From assembly GCA_023413555.1 (NCBI GenBank), contig JAEZPG010000058.1, forward strand, positions 52,831 to 116,830: 64,000 nt of DNA. The letters run 5' to 3'. The notes under the pieces were generated by a model. That model ran no database searches, had not been told where the DNA came from, and saw only the letters and a program-made list of their open reading frames with translations. Below, in pieces: positions 37,739 through 45,960 of the stretch. This DNA is from Bacillota bacterium. Its GTDB lineage: Bacteria > Bacillota > Clostridia > Lachnospirales > Lachnospiraceae. Numbering within the stretch: position 1 is the stretch's first letter; each line of letters opens with the position of its first letter. Position numbers and translations under genes: made by a program.

Positions 37739-39757
37739 CTACTCCCTCCAGAATAACTGTATTTGATCTCCTCTTGTAAGTTTAGTTGTAAAATCAGCAG
37801 GTTCATCATTATCCATAATCACTAATCTTTTATTTGTTGCCAAAGATATATCAAATGGATACACATCCAAAATGTCCACTAACACATATTCCCTTTTCCC
37901 GATTAATTCAACCTTTGTTCCATTTACATTTACAAAGAAGTCTTCTTCCTCAATGGAATTATCCTTCTCTTCTTTATACTTATCTGGTTCTATCGCTTCT
38001 CTTTTATCAACAGGAATTGTAATCCTATAGTGTTCAAACAAAGTATCTTCACAATGACCTTCTACACCATTGATTTGAATATCCATCCGATAATCTATAT
38101 CCATGTAATCTATTAACCATTCTAATGTGTAATAATTTAGTACAGTTACCTTATCTTGTGGTTTAATCTGATACTTCTCATCCACTAGAATTTTGTTCAC
38201 CTCTACTTTACGAGGGCAGGATATCTCTATCCCATTTACTATAAAAACAAGTGGATGTTTGACTTCCTCTAAATCTCCAATCATCAGTGATGCATCTTCT
38301 CCCTTCTGGGATATGGTAATCTCGATTACATCATGTGGATTTAAAGGGGTAGACAAATTGGCTTCTTTCTTGTTGACATAAATACTAGAAGCCTCTCCCG
38401 GAAGTCCTCTGACAATCTTTTGCTCTCCATTTAACTGATACTCAAGAGTAGCCCCTCTCTTTGGAAATAAATCCAAGGTAGGAATCCCAACAGCCGCAGT
38501 AGCATCTAACACTGTTAAATGACCATTATCATATAACTTCACAATTTCTCCATTCACTGTTACAAATACGAAATTATTACGTTTCTCATAGTAATTAAGA
38601 CAGATTCCTATTGGTGTTACAATCATAGAATCCTTTTTAATACTGGTGTCTATAAAATCCACCATACGAAGTACTTCCTGCCCTCTTAATGCTACTCTAT
38701 CTTTACCGAGGCCTAAATATTCTCCCAAAGTGTCAATAAAGGCTGGCAGTTTGCCACCTCCTCCGACAACAAACACTGCGCTTACCGATTGACCACCATT
38801 TAACTCAATAATTTTATCAGCGATTTTCTTTGTAATTAATCGAATGATATCGTCCATTTCTCTGATTACTTCACTGACAAGTAATTTGTGGGAGATTCCC
38901 ATGATATCTTTATAGGATACTGATTTTCTCCTCAAACAAGCCTGCTTTATTTTCTCTGCGGAGTTAAATTCAACTAGATATTTCTTTGCTATGTATTCAG
39001 TAATCTCATCACCGGCAAACGGAATCATTCCAAAGGCTATTATGCTACCATCCTTAGTAATTGAGATATCACTAGTCCCGGCACCCACATCAACTAAAGC
39101 CAAATTAAGCAGGCGAATCTGCTCTGGAATGGCTACTTCCATGGCGGCAATTGGTTCCAAAGTGAGATTAGCTACTGTTAACCCTGCATTTTCCACACAT
39201 CTATACAAGCCATCAATTACTTCCTCAGGAAGGAAAGTCGCAAGAACCTCCGCACCAATCTTACTTCCTTTATGACCTTCTAAGGATAACATAATATAAT
39301 CATTAATAGTATATTTTACAACTGTATATCCAACACAATAATACTTAAAATCATCCTGTAACTCTCTTTTCTTTAAGAGGTCATATGCCTGTTCTATGCC
39401 AAGCATCTCCAAAGAATGAATATATTCCTTCGAAATAATAGTTTCTATCTCAAAGGTGTATTCAACATTTGTAGTCACTGTTTTAAGGACACGCCCTGCT
39501 GCAGCAATACAAACCTCTTTTAAAGAAATCCCCAATTGATTTTCAAGCTGTTTTTTTACTTCAGAAATGGTCTTGCTTACAGCACTAATATCATGAATCT
39601 GTCCATCTAACATTGCTCTTGTCTCATGTTCTTTGGAAACCTGTGCTATGACTTGAAATCGATTGTCACTATTCTTGTAGCCAACAGTACCCACGATACT
39701 TCTGGTACCAATATCTAAACCAAATACATACTGTTTTGGATACTTTATCATTTCCAT
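37739..39757 (-). CDS. FtsA-like ATPase with long C-terminal extension
   Basis: A 672-residue actin-fold protein, much longer than FtsA (about 420). The ATPase motifs are YVFGLDIGTRSIVGTVGY, LALVDVGAGTSDISI and AVFVVGGGGKLPAF. From about residue 400 the chain carries several small beta-rich repeats, for example FIVNGIEISCPRKVEVNKIL and FVNVNGTKVELIGKREYVLV, possibly ubiquitin-like folds. The classic C-terminal membrane helix of FtsA is absent. It lies between coaE and the diguanylate cyclase, away from ftsZ. It may be a cytoskeletal or envelope ATPase particular to Clostridia. The function is unknown. Confidence 0.83.
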   Translation of the reverse strand: MEMIKYPKQYVFGLDIGTRSIVGTVGYKNSDNRFQVIAQVSKEHETRAMLDGQIHDISAVSKTISEVKKQLENQLGISLKEVCIAAAGRVLKTVTTNVEYTFEIETIISKEYIHSLEMLGIEQAYDLLKKRELQDDFKYYCVGYTVVKYTINDYIMLSLEGHKGSKIGAEVLATFLPEEVIDGLYRCVENAGLTVANLTLEPIAAMEVAIPEQIRLLNLALVDVGAGTSDISITKDGSIIAFGMIPFAGDEITEYIAKKYLVEFNSAEKIKQACLRRKSVSYKDIMGISHKLLVSEVIREMDDIIRLITKKIADKIIELNGGQSVSAVFVVGGGGKLPAFIDTLGEYLGLGKDRVALRGQEVLRMVDFIDTSIKKDSMIVTPIGICLNYYEKRNNFVFVTVNGEIVKLYDNGHLTVLDATAAVGIPTLDLFPKRGATLEYQLNGEQKIVRGLPGEASSIYVNKKEANLSTPLNPHDVIEITISQKGEDASLMIGDLEEVKHPLVFIVNGIEISCPRKVEVNKILVDEKYQIKPQDKVTVLNYYTLEWLIDYMDIDYRMDIQINGVEGHCEDTLFEHYRITIPVDKREAIEPDKYKEEKDNSIEEEDFFVNVNGTKVELIGKREYVLVDILDVYPFDISLATNKRLVIMDNDEPADFTTKLTRGDQIQLFWRE

Positions 39758-39826
39758 ATACAGCCCCCATGTTCCATAGTAAAAAACGACAACACAAAAT
39801 AACTATAATATATTATTATACCATAA

Positions 39827-40423
39827 TTATTCCAAACACTCTAGCATATTTTGTATTTGGTTAGTGATATTTTTCATGTTTCCGCTATTCTCTATAATTT
39901 TTGTTGTATACTTACGAAAATCCTCATCAGTCATCTGTTTTTCTAGTATTGCGTCTATTTTCTCATTCGAATAACCTCGACTACGAATAAGCCGTTGTCT
40001 TCTCACCTGTTCCTCAGCTACCACCACCCATACTTCATCACAGAATTTATCATAATTCACCTGAAGCAAAAGGGCTGATTCTACGACTACCAGCTGATAC
40101 TGTTTTGTTTCTCTAACCCTTTTTATCTCCTCTAATATAAATTGTTCTACATAAGGATGTGTTAAAGAATTAAGAAGAGCCAATTTCCCACTATTACCGA
40201 ATACCATTAAAGCAAGCTTCTGCCGATCAAGACGCTTATCCACATCAAGGACTGTAGTTCCAAAGGTCTCCACTATAAGACGATAGCTAATCTGTCCAGG
40301 TTCCATCAGTTCTTTTGCCACTTCATCACTGAAAATAACATAAGCATGATACTTATCCCGTAGTATATTTGCCACCGTTGTCTTACCACTTCCTATGCCA
40401 CCAGTTAATCCTATTACCTTCAT
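39827..40423 (-). CDS. coaE: Dephospho-CoA kinase
   Basis: A 198-residue P-loop kinase for the last step of CoA synthesis. The Walker A motif is GLTGGIGSGKTTVANILR, with the CoA-binding FSDEVAKELMEPGQ and LLNSLTHPYVEQFILEEI, all as in CoaE. AGGTGAATAAAG precedes the ATG. It follows polA after a hairpin and leads the coaE / FtsA-like / GGDEF set. Length is typical. Confidence 0.95.
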   Translation of the reverse strand: MKVIGLTGGIGSGKTTVANILRDKYHAYVIFSDEVAKELMEPGQISYRLIVETFGTTVLDVDKRLDRQKLALMVFGNSGKLALLNSLTHPYVEQFILEEIKRVRETKQYQLVVVESALLLQVNYDKFCDEVWVVVAEEQVRRQRLIRSRGYSNEKIDAILEKQMTDEDFRKYTTKIIENSGNMKNITNQIQNMLECLE

Positions 40424-40482
40424 CTTTATTCACCTAGTTCCTTCTCTAGAGTACATTTTAATTAGTCATGGCTTTCCTAGAG

Positions 40483-40515
40483 ACAAAATCGAGTAGGGTT
40501 TCTACTCGATTTTGT
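40483..40515 (-). terminator. Hairpin after polA
   Basis: A near-perfect palindrome: ACAAAATCGAGTAG / CTACTCGATTTTGT with a 5-base loop, 17 bases after the polA stop. The T-rich tail is part of the stem, so read-through into coaE is possible. Confidence 0.7.
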
Positions 40516-40531
40516 TAAGGCTATTCCAATA

Positions 40532-43174
40532 TTATTTTGCTTCATACCAGTTATTACCTTGATTTACTTCAACAACTAATGGTACCGACAAATCAGCTAC
40601 CTGCTGCATCTTCGTCTGCATGATACCTTTTACTTCTTCTATCTCATCTTTATGCGCCTCAACCAATAATTCATCATGAATCTGAAGTAGAAGTCTGGAG
40701 CGAAGGCCCTTTTGCTTCAATTCCATATTCACATGAACCATGGCAAGCTTTATAATATCGGCTGCAGTTCCCTGAATAGGAGAATTCATAGCTACCCTTT
40801 CACCAAAGCTTTTCTGCATAAAATTACTAGATGCCAACTCAGGTATCGGACGTTTTCTTCCATAAAGCGTTTTAGAGTACCCCTCTTCTTTAGCAAAGTC
40901 AACAATCCTAGTTAAAAATCCTTTTACAGAAGGGTAGGTTTCAAAATAGCTAGCAATATATTGATCTGCTTCTTTCTTGGTGATACCTAAATCCTGTCCC
41001 AAACTAAAACCGCCTATCCCATAGATAATACCAAAGTTTACTGCCTTAGCATTCCTTCTTTGTTGGTTGGTAACCTCCTTAAGAGGAGTGTTAAAAACCT
41101 GACTGGCTGTAATGCGGTGAATATCTTCATCCGTCTGATAAGCCTGAATTAGTCTTTCGTCTCCGGACATATGAGCCAGCACTCTTAGCTCAATCTGGGA
41201 ATAATCCGCATCTAAGAATACATAATCCTCTTTTGGAATAAATACCTTCCGAATCTGTCTTCCAAGCTCCATTCGGATTGGTATATTCTGTAGATTAGGT
41301 TCGGTACTACTGATTCTTCCAGTTGCAGTAATTGTCTGATTAAATTTTCCGTGGATTCTTCCATCCTCACCAATATAGACAGCCAATCCATCTGCATAAG
41401 TAGATTTGAGTTTTGTTAATTGGCGATACTCTAACACATCCGCCACTACAGGATAATCTCCCTTTAACTTGTCTAAAATATCTACATTGGTAGAATATCC
41501 GGTCTTTGTCTTCTTTCCATAGGGAAGAGCCAATTTTTCAAAGAGAATGATACCTAATTGTTTTGGTGAATTTATATTAAATTGTTCTCCCACTTCCGTA
41601 TAAATCTGTTGTTCCAACTCCGCGATACGAACTGCCAATTGGTCTCCATATGCCTTTAATTCCACCTTATTTACACCTATTCCTCTGGTCTCCATATCAT
41701 ACAGAGTATAGACCAATGGCATCTCGATGGTTGTAAACAAATCCATCATTTTTTCTTGCTCTAACTGTTTTATCAGAACAGAATATGCTTTCATTGCAAC
41801 ATAACTCTGATAACAGCACCATTTGACAAAAGTATCCATGGAATCCTCCATAACCTGGCTGATGCTACTTTTCCCAAATAGTTCAACCTGACTTGATACA
41901 GTCATACCAAGATAATCCCTAGCCACATCATCGTAGTGGTAAGTATCCTTCAATGGATTCAATAAATAAGCTGCTATGGTACAATCAAATAAGTTACTCT
42001 TTTCATTGGCCTTAACATGAGGTAATTGTGGTTTTAATCCTATAACTGACAATAATTTGTTCTGTTCAATTAATTGATTCATCTTGTCTAACAGATAACC
42101 TACAGTAATAAAGCCCTCTGGCACAATCACAGCAACATTATTGTCTTCCAGAGCCACAGTTACAGCGATTATACATCCTCTATCTTCTATAATTTGAAAC
42201 CCGACAGGACCTTTAGACACTTCTGCCATCTTAAAATAGGCTTCTGCATCATTAAACTCATTAATGCATCTAAAATGATTTTCTATATCATTACTCACCT
42301 GAGCTGCCGTTGAGAATCTTGCCAGCATATTCTTAAACTCTAGTCGTTTAAAGAGGCGGAAGGCTTCTTCATTATACATGTCCTCAATGGTAGCTTCTTC
42401 AATGTTATAATCTAACTCACAGTCTGTTTTAATGGTGGCAAGGGTTTTACTTAATTGAGCCAAATCATAATGAGTTTCTAACTTCTCTTTCGCTTTCTTA
42501 GGAAGAATCTCCTCAATATGTTCGTGAGCATTTTCAATCGTTTTAAATTCTGCTAAGATCTTAGTAGCTGTCTTTTCTCCAATTCCCGGTACTCCTGGTA
42601 TATTATCAGAAGCATCTCCCATTAATCCTTTTAAATCAATAATTTGCGAAGGTGTAACTCCATATTTGTCAATGACATCCTGGGTGTTATAATCTTCAAT
42701 CTCTGTTCCACCTCGTTTTGTTTTAGGAATCCTTATCTTAATATGTTCGGATGCTAGTTGTAGCAAATCTCTATCACCAGAAACAAGGCTCACTTCATAA
42801 CCCTTTGCTTCCCCAGTTCTAGCAAGAGTACCCAAAATATCATCCGCCTCATAGCCCGGTCTTTCAACAATTCTAATTTTCATAGCCTGTAATACTTCTT
42901 TCATTACAGGAATCTGCTGTCTTAATTCATCTGGCATCGGCTTTCTAGTGCCTTTATATTCTTTATACATCTCATGGCGGAAAGTCGGTGCACTTACATC
43001 AAATGCAACCGTCAGATAATCTGCCTTCTCTTCCTCCATTATTTTAAACATAATATTTAGAAATCCATAGATTGCATTGGTATGCAACCCTTCAGAATTG
43101 GACAAGTCTGGGATGCCATAAAAGGCTCTATTCAAAATACTATGTCCATCAATTAAGAGAAGCTTCTTACTCAT
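40532..43174 (-). CDS. polA: DNA polymerase I
   Basis: An 880-residue repair and Okazaki-fragment polymerase. The N-terminal 5'-3' exonuclease domain starts LLIDGHSILNRAFYGIP. The polymerase domain has DADYSQIELRVLAHMSGDE, AKAVNFGIIYGIGGFSLGQD and LLQIHDELLVEAHKDE. The middle 3'-5' exonuclease domain lacks the DxE motif expected near residue 330 (VGFQIIEDRGCIIAV), so proofreading is probably lost, as in many Firmicutes. AAGGAGGAAAACGAC precedes the ATG. It is 44 bases downstream of the zinc-finger gene and shares its promoter. Confidence 0.97.
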   Translation of the reverse strand: MSKKLLLIDGHSILNRAFYGIPDLSNSEGLHTNAIYGFLNIMFKIMEEEKADYLTVAFDVSAPTFRHEMYKEYKGTRKPMPDELRQQIPVMKEVLQAMKIRIVERPGYEADDILGTLARTGEAKGYEVSLVSGDRDLLQLASEHIKIRIPKTKRGGTEIEDYNTQDVIDKYGVTPSQIIDLKGLMGDASDNIPGVPGIGEKTATKILAEFKTIENAHEHIEEILPKKAKEKLETHYDLAQLSKTLATIKTDCELDYNIEEATIEDMYNEEAFRLFKRLEFKNMLARFSTAAQVSNDIENHFRCINEFNDAEAYFKMAEVSKGPVGFQIIEDRGCIIAVTVALEDNNVAVIVPEGFITVGYLLDKMNQLIEQNKLLSVIGLKPQLPHVKANEKSNLFDCTIAAYLLNPLKDTYHYDDVARDYLGMTVSSQVELFGKSSISQVMEDSMDTFVKWCCYQSYVAMKAYSVLIKQLEQEKMMDLFTTIEMPLVYTLYDMETRGIGVNKVELKAYGDQLAVRIAELEQQIYTEVGEQFNINSPKQLGIILFEKLALPYGKKTKTGYSTNVDILDKLKGDYPVVADVLEYRQLTKLKSTYADGLAVYIGEDGRIHGKFNQTITATGRISSTEPNLQNIPIRMELGRQIRKVFIPKEDYVFLDADYSQIELRVLAHMSGDERLIQAYQTDEDIHRITASQVFNTPLKEVTNQQRRNAKAVNFGIIYGIGGFSLGQDLGITKKEADQYIASYFETYPSVKGFLTRIVDFAKEEGYSKTLYGRKRPIPELASSNFMQKSFGERVAMNSPIQGTAADIIKLAMVHVNMELKQKGLRSRLLLQIHDELLVEAHKDEIEEVKGIMQTKMQQVADLSVPLVVEVNQGNNWYEAK

Positions 43175-43218
43175 AGTTGTCGTTTTCCTCCTTGTATCTG
43201 TAATACACTTTTACACAG

Positions 43219-43797
43219 TCACTCACTTTGGGCTCCCTGCGTCTCAGTCTGTTCTCCCATATTCTTTATATTTACAGGATCCTCTTTTACTGATATCTTT
43301 TTTAGTGTAGTTAAATCAATATTAGTATGGGACAAGGTCTCAGAATCAATCCCATAATTTTGTTTCAAATATTCATCTATTCGTGTCTTGCGGTATTGAA
43401 AAAAGTAGGTTGGTAGATCAAATTCACTTTCTCCCTCACTTCGATAGATGAGATTGTCTTGAACTTCTTCCAGATTAATGCTTAACGTGCTAACTACCAT
43501 AACTATGATAAGTAAAAGTAAAAAGGATATACGTCTAAAAATATAAGCACTATGAAAATGCCTTATTTTACCCTCATTTAATGACAATGTGTTCAAGAAT
43601 TCTTCATGATAATTCACTGCTATATTATCATCTTCATCCAAGCGGCGAAATCCTTGAAAAACGATATAATATACTTCCACTTCCTCCATACATTCTGGAC
43701 ATTGTTCAACATGCAACAAAAAATCTTCTAAGGTATTAACATCCAGCTCATTATGAACATATTTATTTATCAATGCCTGTGCTTCATGACAATCCAT
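43219..43797 (-). CDS. Zinc-finger (zf-HC2) single-pass membrane protein
   Basis: A 192-residue protein. The first 45 residues carry the anti-sigma-type zinc-binding motif HVEQCPEC (Hx3CxxC), and one membrane segment (SFLLLLIIVMVVSTL) lies near residue 100. The C-terminal 80 residues are polar and would be outside. The layout matches ZAS-type anti-sigma factors, but no ECF sigma gene is in the window. AGGAGG lies 7 bases before the ATG at 43797, which settles the start against 43827. It is the first gene of the polA transcript. Confidence 0.78.
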   Translation of the reverse strand: MDCHEAQALINKYVHNELDVNTLEDFLLHVEQCPECMEEVEVYYIVFQGFRRLDEDDNIAVNYHEEFLNTLSLNEGKIRHFHSAYIFRRISFLLLLIIVMVVSTLSINLEEVQDNLIYRSEGESEFDLPTYFFQYRKTRIDEYLKQNYGIDSETLSHTNIDLTTLKKISVKEDPVNIKNMGEQTETQGAQSE

Positions 43798-43825
43798 AAT
43801 AAGACCTCCTCTTGCATATGAATTC

Positions 43826-43854
43826 ATTATACCCTTTTCCTATATAAAACTCAA
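43826..43854 (-). promoter_or_regulatory. Sigma-A promoter of the zinc-finger / polA operon
   Basis: On the minus strand, TTGAGT (43854-43849), a 17-base spacer and TATAAT (43831-43826). The -10 box is perfect; the start codon follows about 29 bases later. Confidence 0.82.
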
Positions 43855-44035
43855 TAAACAAAGAGTTTTTGTTCCTTACCTAATCTATTTACCCACAACT
43901 CGCAGAGAATTTATTGTTTCATACCTCTTTGTTTATCGGTCGAAGAACTCCAATTCCTTCCACAGACGAAAGCCCAAGTTCAAACAAATTCCACTAGGTG
44001 ACAATTAGGTAAAGAGTTCTTTCCAATATATGAAA
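43855..44035. other. Intergenic stretch without gene, between adhesin locus and polA operon
   Basis: The full gene-free stretch is about 310 bases from the zinc-finger start to the adhesin terminus. It holds the promoter and terminator listed separately. The rest contains no ORF with a ribosome site and no recognisable RNA. Confidence 0.4.
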
Positions 44036-44074
44036 AAGTGCCGCACTGGTCACTTATTGACTCGTGCGGCACTT
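44036..44074 (-). terminator. Terminator of the adhesin locus
   Basis: The minus-strand arms AAGTGCCGCAC / GTGCGGCACTT form a perfect 11-bp GC-rich stem followed by TTTC. It lies 34 bases past the last codon of the anchor segment. Confidence 0.8.
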
Positions 44075-44107
44075 CTCTTTCTACTATCTAGCATTAATCA
44101 TTTCTCA

Positions 44108-44821
44108 TTAAGCTTTTTTACCTTTACTAGCAATTATTATGCTAGCACCTAACAACATAATCATACCACCAATAGTATAGTATACTTCTACTGAAGTAGT
44201 TCCTGTCTCCGGAAGATTAGCTGGTGTATCATCATCTTCAATATTAACAGTAGGTTCCTTGGATGGTTTTACAGGAGATTCAGGAATAGGATTATCGTCA
44301 ATTACTACTACTGGAGTAGCATAGTACTGAGCTACAACTGTTACATCAGCTGTAATGTTGGTAAATGCTTTATCCCAACCTTTGAAACTATAGGTGTACA
44401 TAGTATCAGCTGCTTTTACAGGCTTTTTACCTGTGTATGTGGCATTTTCACCATAATTTACAATGTCTGTACCAAGAATAGTTGTTCTATTCTCATCAAC
44501 AAAGGTTACTGTAAACTTCTTTACGGAAGAAGTCATGTTTACCTCTTCGTCCTTCGTTACATTCGTGTAATTTCCAACCCAGTCACTATAGTTTCTAGAT
44601 TCCTCTTTTGTAACCTCTGGAGCTGTTGCATCCTTGCCATACTCTACTGTCTCTTCTTTTACAACTTCTCCATCTACATAGAACGTTACAGTAAATGTCT
44701 TAATGGAAGAAGTCATGTTTACCTCTTCATTCTTCGTTACATTCGTGTAATTACCTATCCAGTCACTATAGTTTCTAGATTCCTCTTTTGTAACCTCTGG
44801 AGCTGTTGCATCCTCGCCATA
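44108..44821 (-). pseudogene. Detached 3' part of the VWA adhesin gene: last repeats and LPETG sortase anchor
   Basis: This segment is in the same frame as the upstream adhesin ORF but follows its TAG at 44822-44824. It encodes about one and a half 60-residue repeats, a diverged repeat (KAADTMYTYSFKGWDKAFTN), a Pro-rich linker, LPETG at 44201-44215, a hydrophobic helix and the tail ASKGKKA, a complete sortase signal. There is no ribosome site to start it independently: the internal ATG at 44716 lacks one. It is therefore either the lost end of a broken gene or reachable only by stop read-through or repeat recombination. Sequencing error at one base is also possible. Confidence 0.8.
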
Positions 44822-45960
44822 CTATACTGTCTCTTCTTTTACAACTTCTCCATCTACATAGAAAGTGACAGTAAATGTCTTAACAGAAGAAGTCATGTTT
44901 ACTTCTTCGTCCTTCGTTACATTCGTGTAATTTCCTACCCAGTCACTATAGTTTCTAGATTCTTCTTTTGTAACCTCTGGAGCTGTTGCATCTTTGCCAT
45001 ACTCTACTGTCTCTTCTTTTACAACTTCTCCATCTAACTTAAAGGCTACAGTAAACATCTTAATAGAAGAAGTCATGTTCACTTCTTCGTCCTTCGTTAC
45101 ATTCGTGTAATTTCCTACCCAGTCACTATAATTTCTAGATTCCTCTTTTGTAACCTCTGGAGCTGTTGCATCTTTGCCATACTCTACTGTCTCAGTTTTT
45201 AGGATTTCACCATCTACATAGAAAGTTACAGTAAATGTCTTAATGGAAGAAGTCATAAATACAACTTCATCTTTTACTACGTTAGCGTAGTTACCAATCC
45301 AGTCACTATAATCCTTGGTTTCATCTTTTTCTACAGTTGGAGCTGTTGCATCTTTGCCATACTCTACTATCTCTTCTTTTACAAATTCTCCATCTACATA
45401 GAATGTTACAGTAAATGTCTTAATGGAAGAAGTCATGTTCACTTCTTCATCCTTCGTTACATTCGTGTAATTACCTACCCAGTCACTATAGTTTCTAGAT
45501 TCTTCTTTTGTAACCTCTGGAGTTGTTGCATCTTTGCCATACTCTACTATCTCTTCTTTTACAAATTCTCCATCTACATAGAACGTTACAGTAAATGTCT
45601 TAATGGAAGAAGTCATGTTCACTTCTTCATCCTTCGTTACATTCGTGTAATTACCTACCCAGTCACTATAGTTTCTAGATTCTTCTTTTGTAACCTCTGG
45701 AGCTGTTGCATCTTTGCCATACTCTACTATCTCTTCTTTTACAACTTCTCCATCTACATAGAAAGTTACAGTAAATGCCTTAACAGAAGAAGTCATGTTC
45801 ACCTCTTCATCCTTCATTACATTCGTGTAGTTACCTACCCAGTCACTATAGTTTCTAGATTCCTCTTTTGTAACCTCTGGAGCTGTTGCATCTTTGCCAT
45901 ACTCTACTGTCTCAGTTTTTACAACTTCACCATCTAACTTAAAGGTTACAGTATAAGTTT
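44521..45960 (-). repeat. Eight tandem 180-bp coding repeats
   Basis: Eight units of exactly 180 bases (60 codons) begin at 44521, 44701, 44881, 45061, 45241, 45421, 45601 and 45781. Each encodes a form of TFTVTFYVDGEVVKEETVEY, then GKDATAPEVTKEESRNYSDW, then a stretch ending NMTSSV. Most units differ by only a few bases; the unit at 45241 is the most diverged (VEKDETKDYSDW). The pattern resembles Listeria-Bacteroides (Flg_new/InlB B-type) surface repeats. Near-identity implies recent duplication or gene conversion. Confidence 0.95.

Noticed and set aside
44108..44716. A separate small gene starting at ATG 44716
   Set aside because: No ribosome site; the segment is in frame with, and continuous in sequence with, the adhesin gene except for one TAG codon, so it is the detached end of that gene.
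44716..44824. Frameshift as the cause of the split adhesin
   Set aside because: Both halves are in the same frame and the spacing is a full repeat; only the TAG codon interrupts it.
44521..45960. CRISPR array
   Set aside because: The 180-base units are in-frame coding repeats with no unique spacers and no cas genes.
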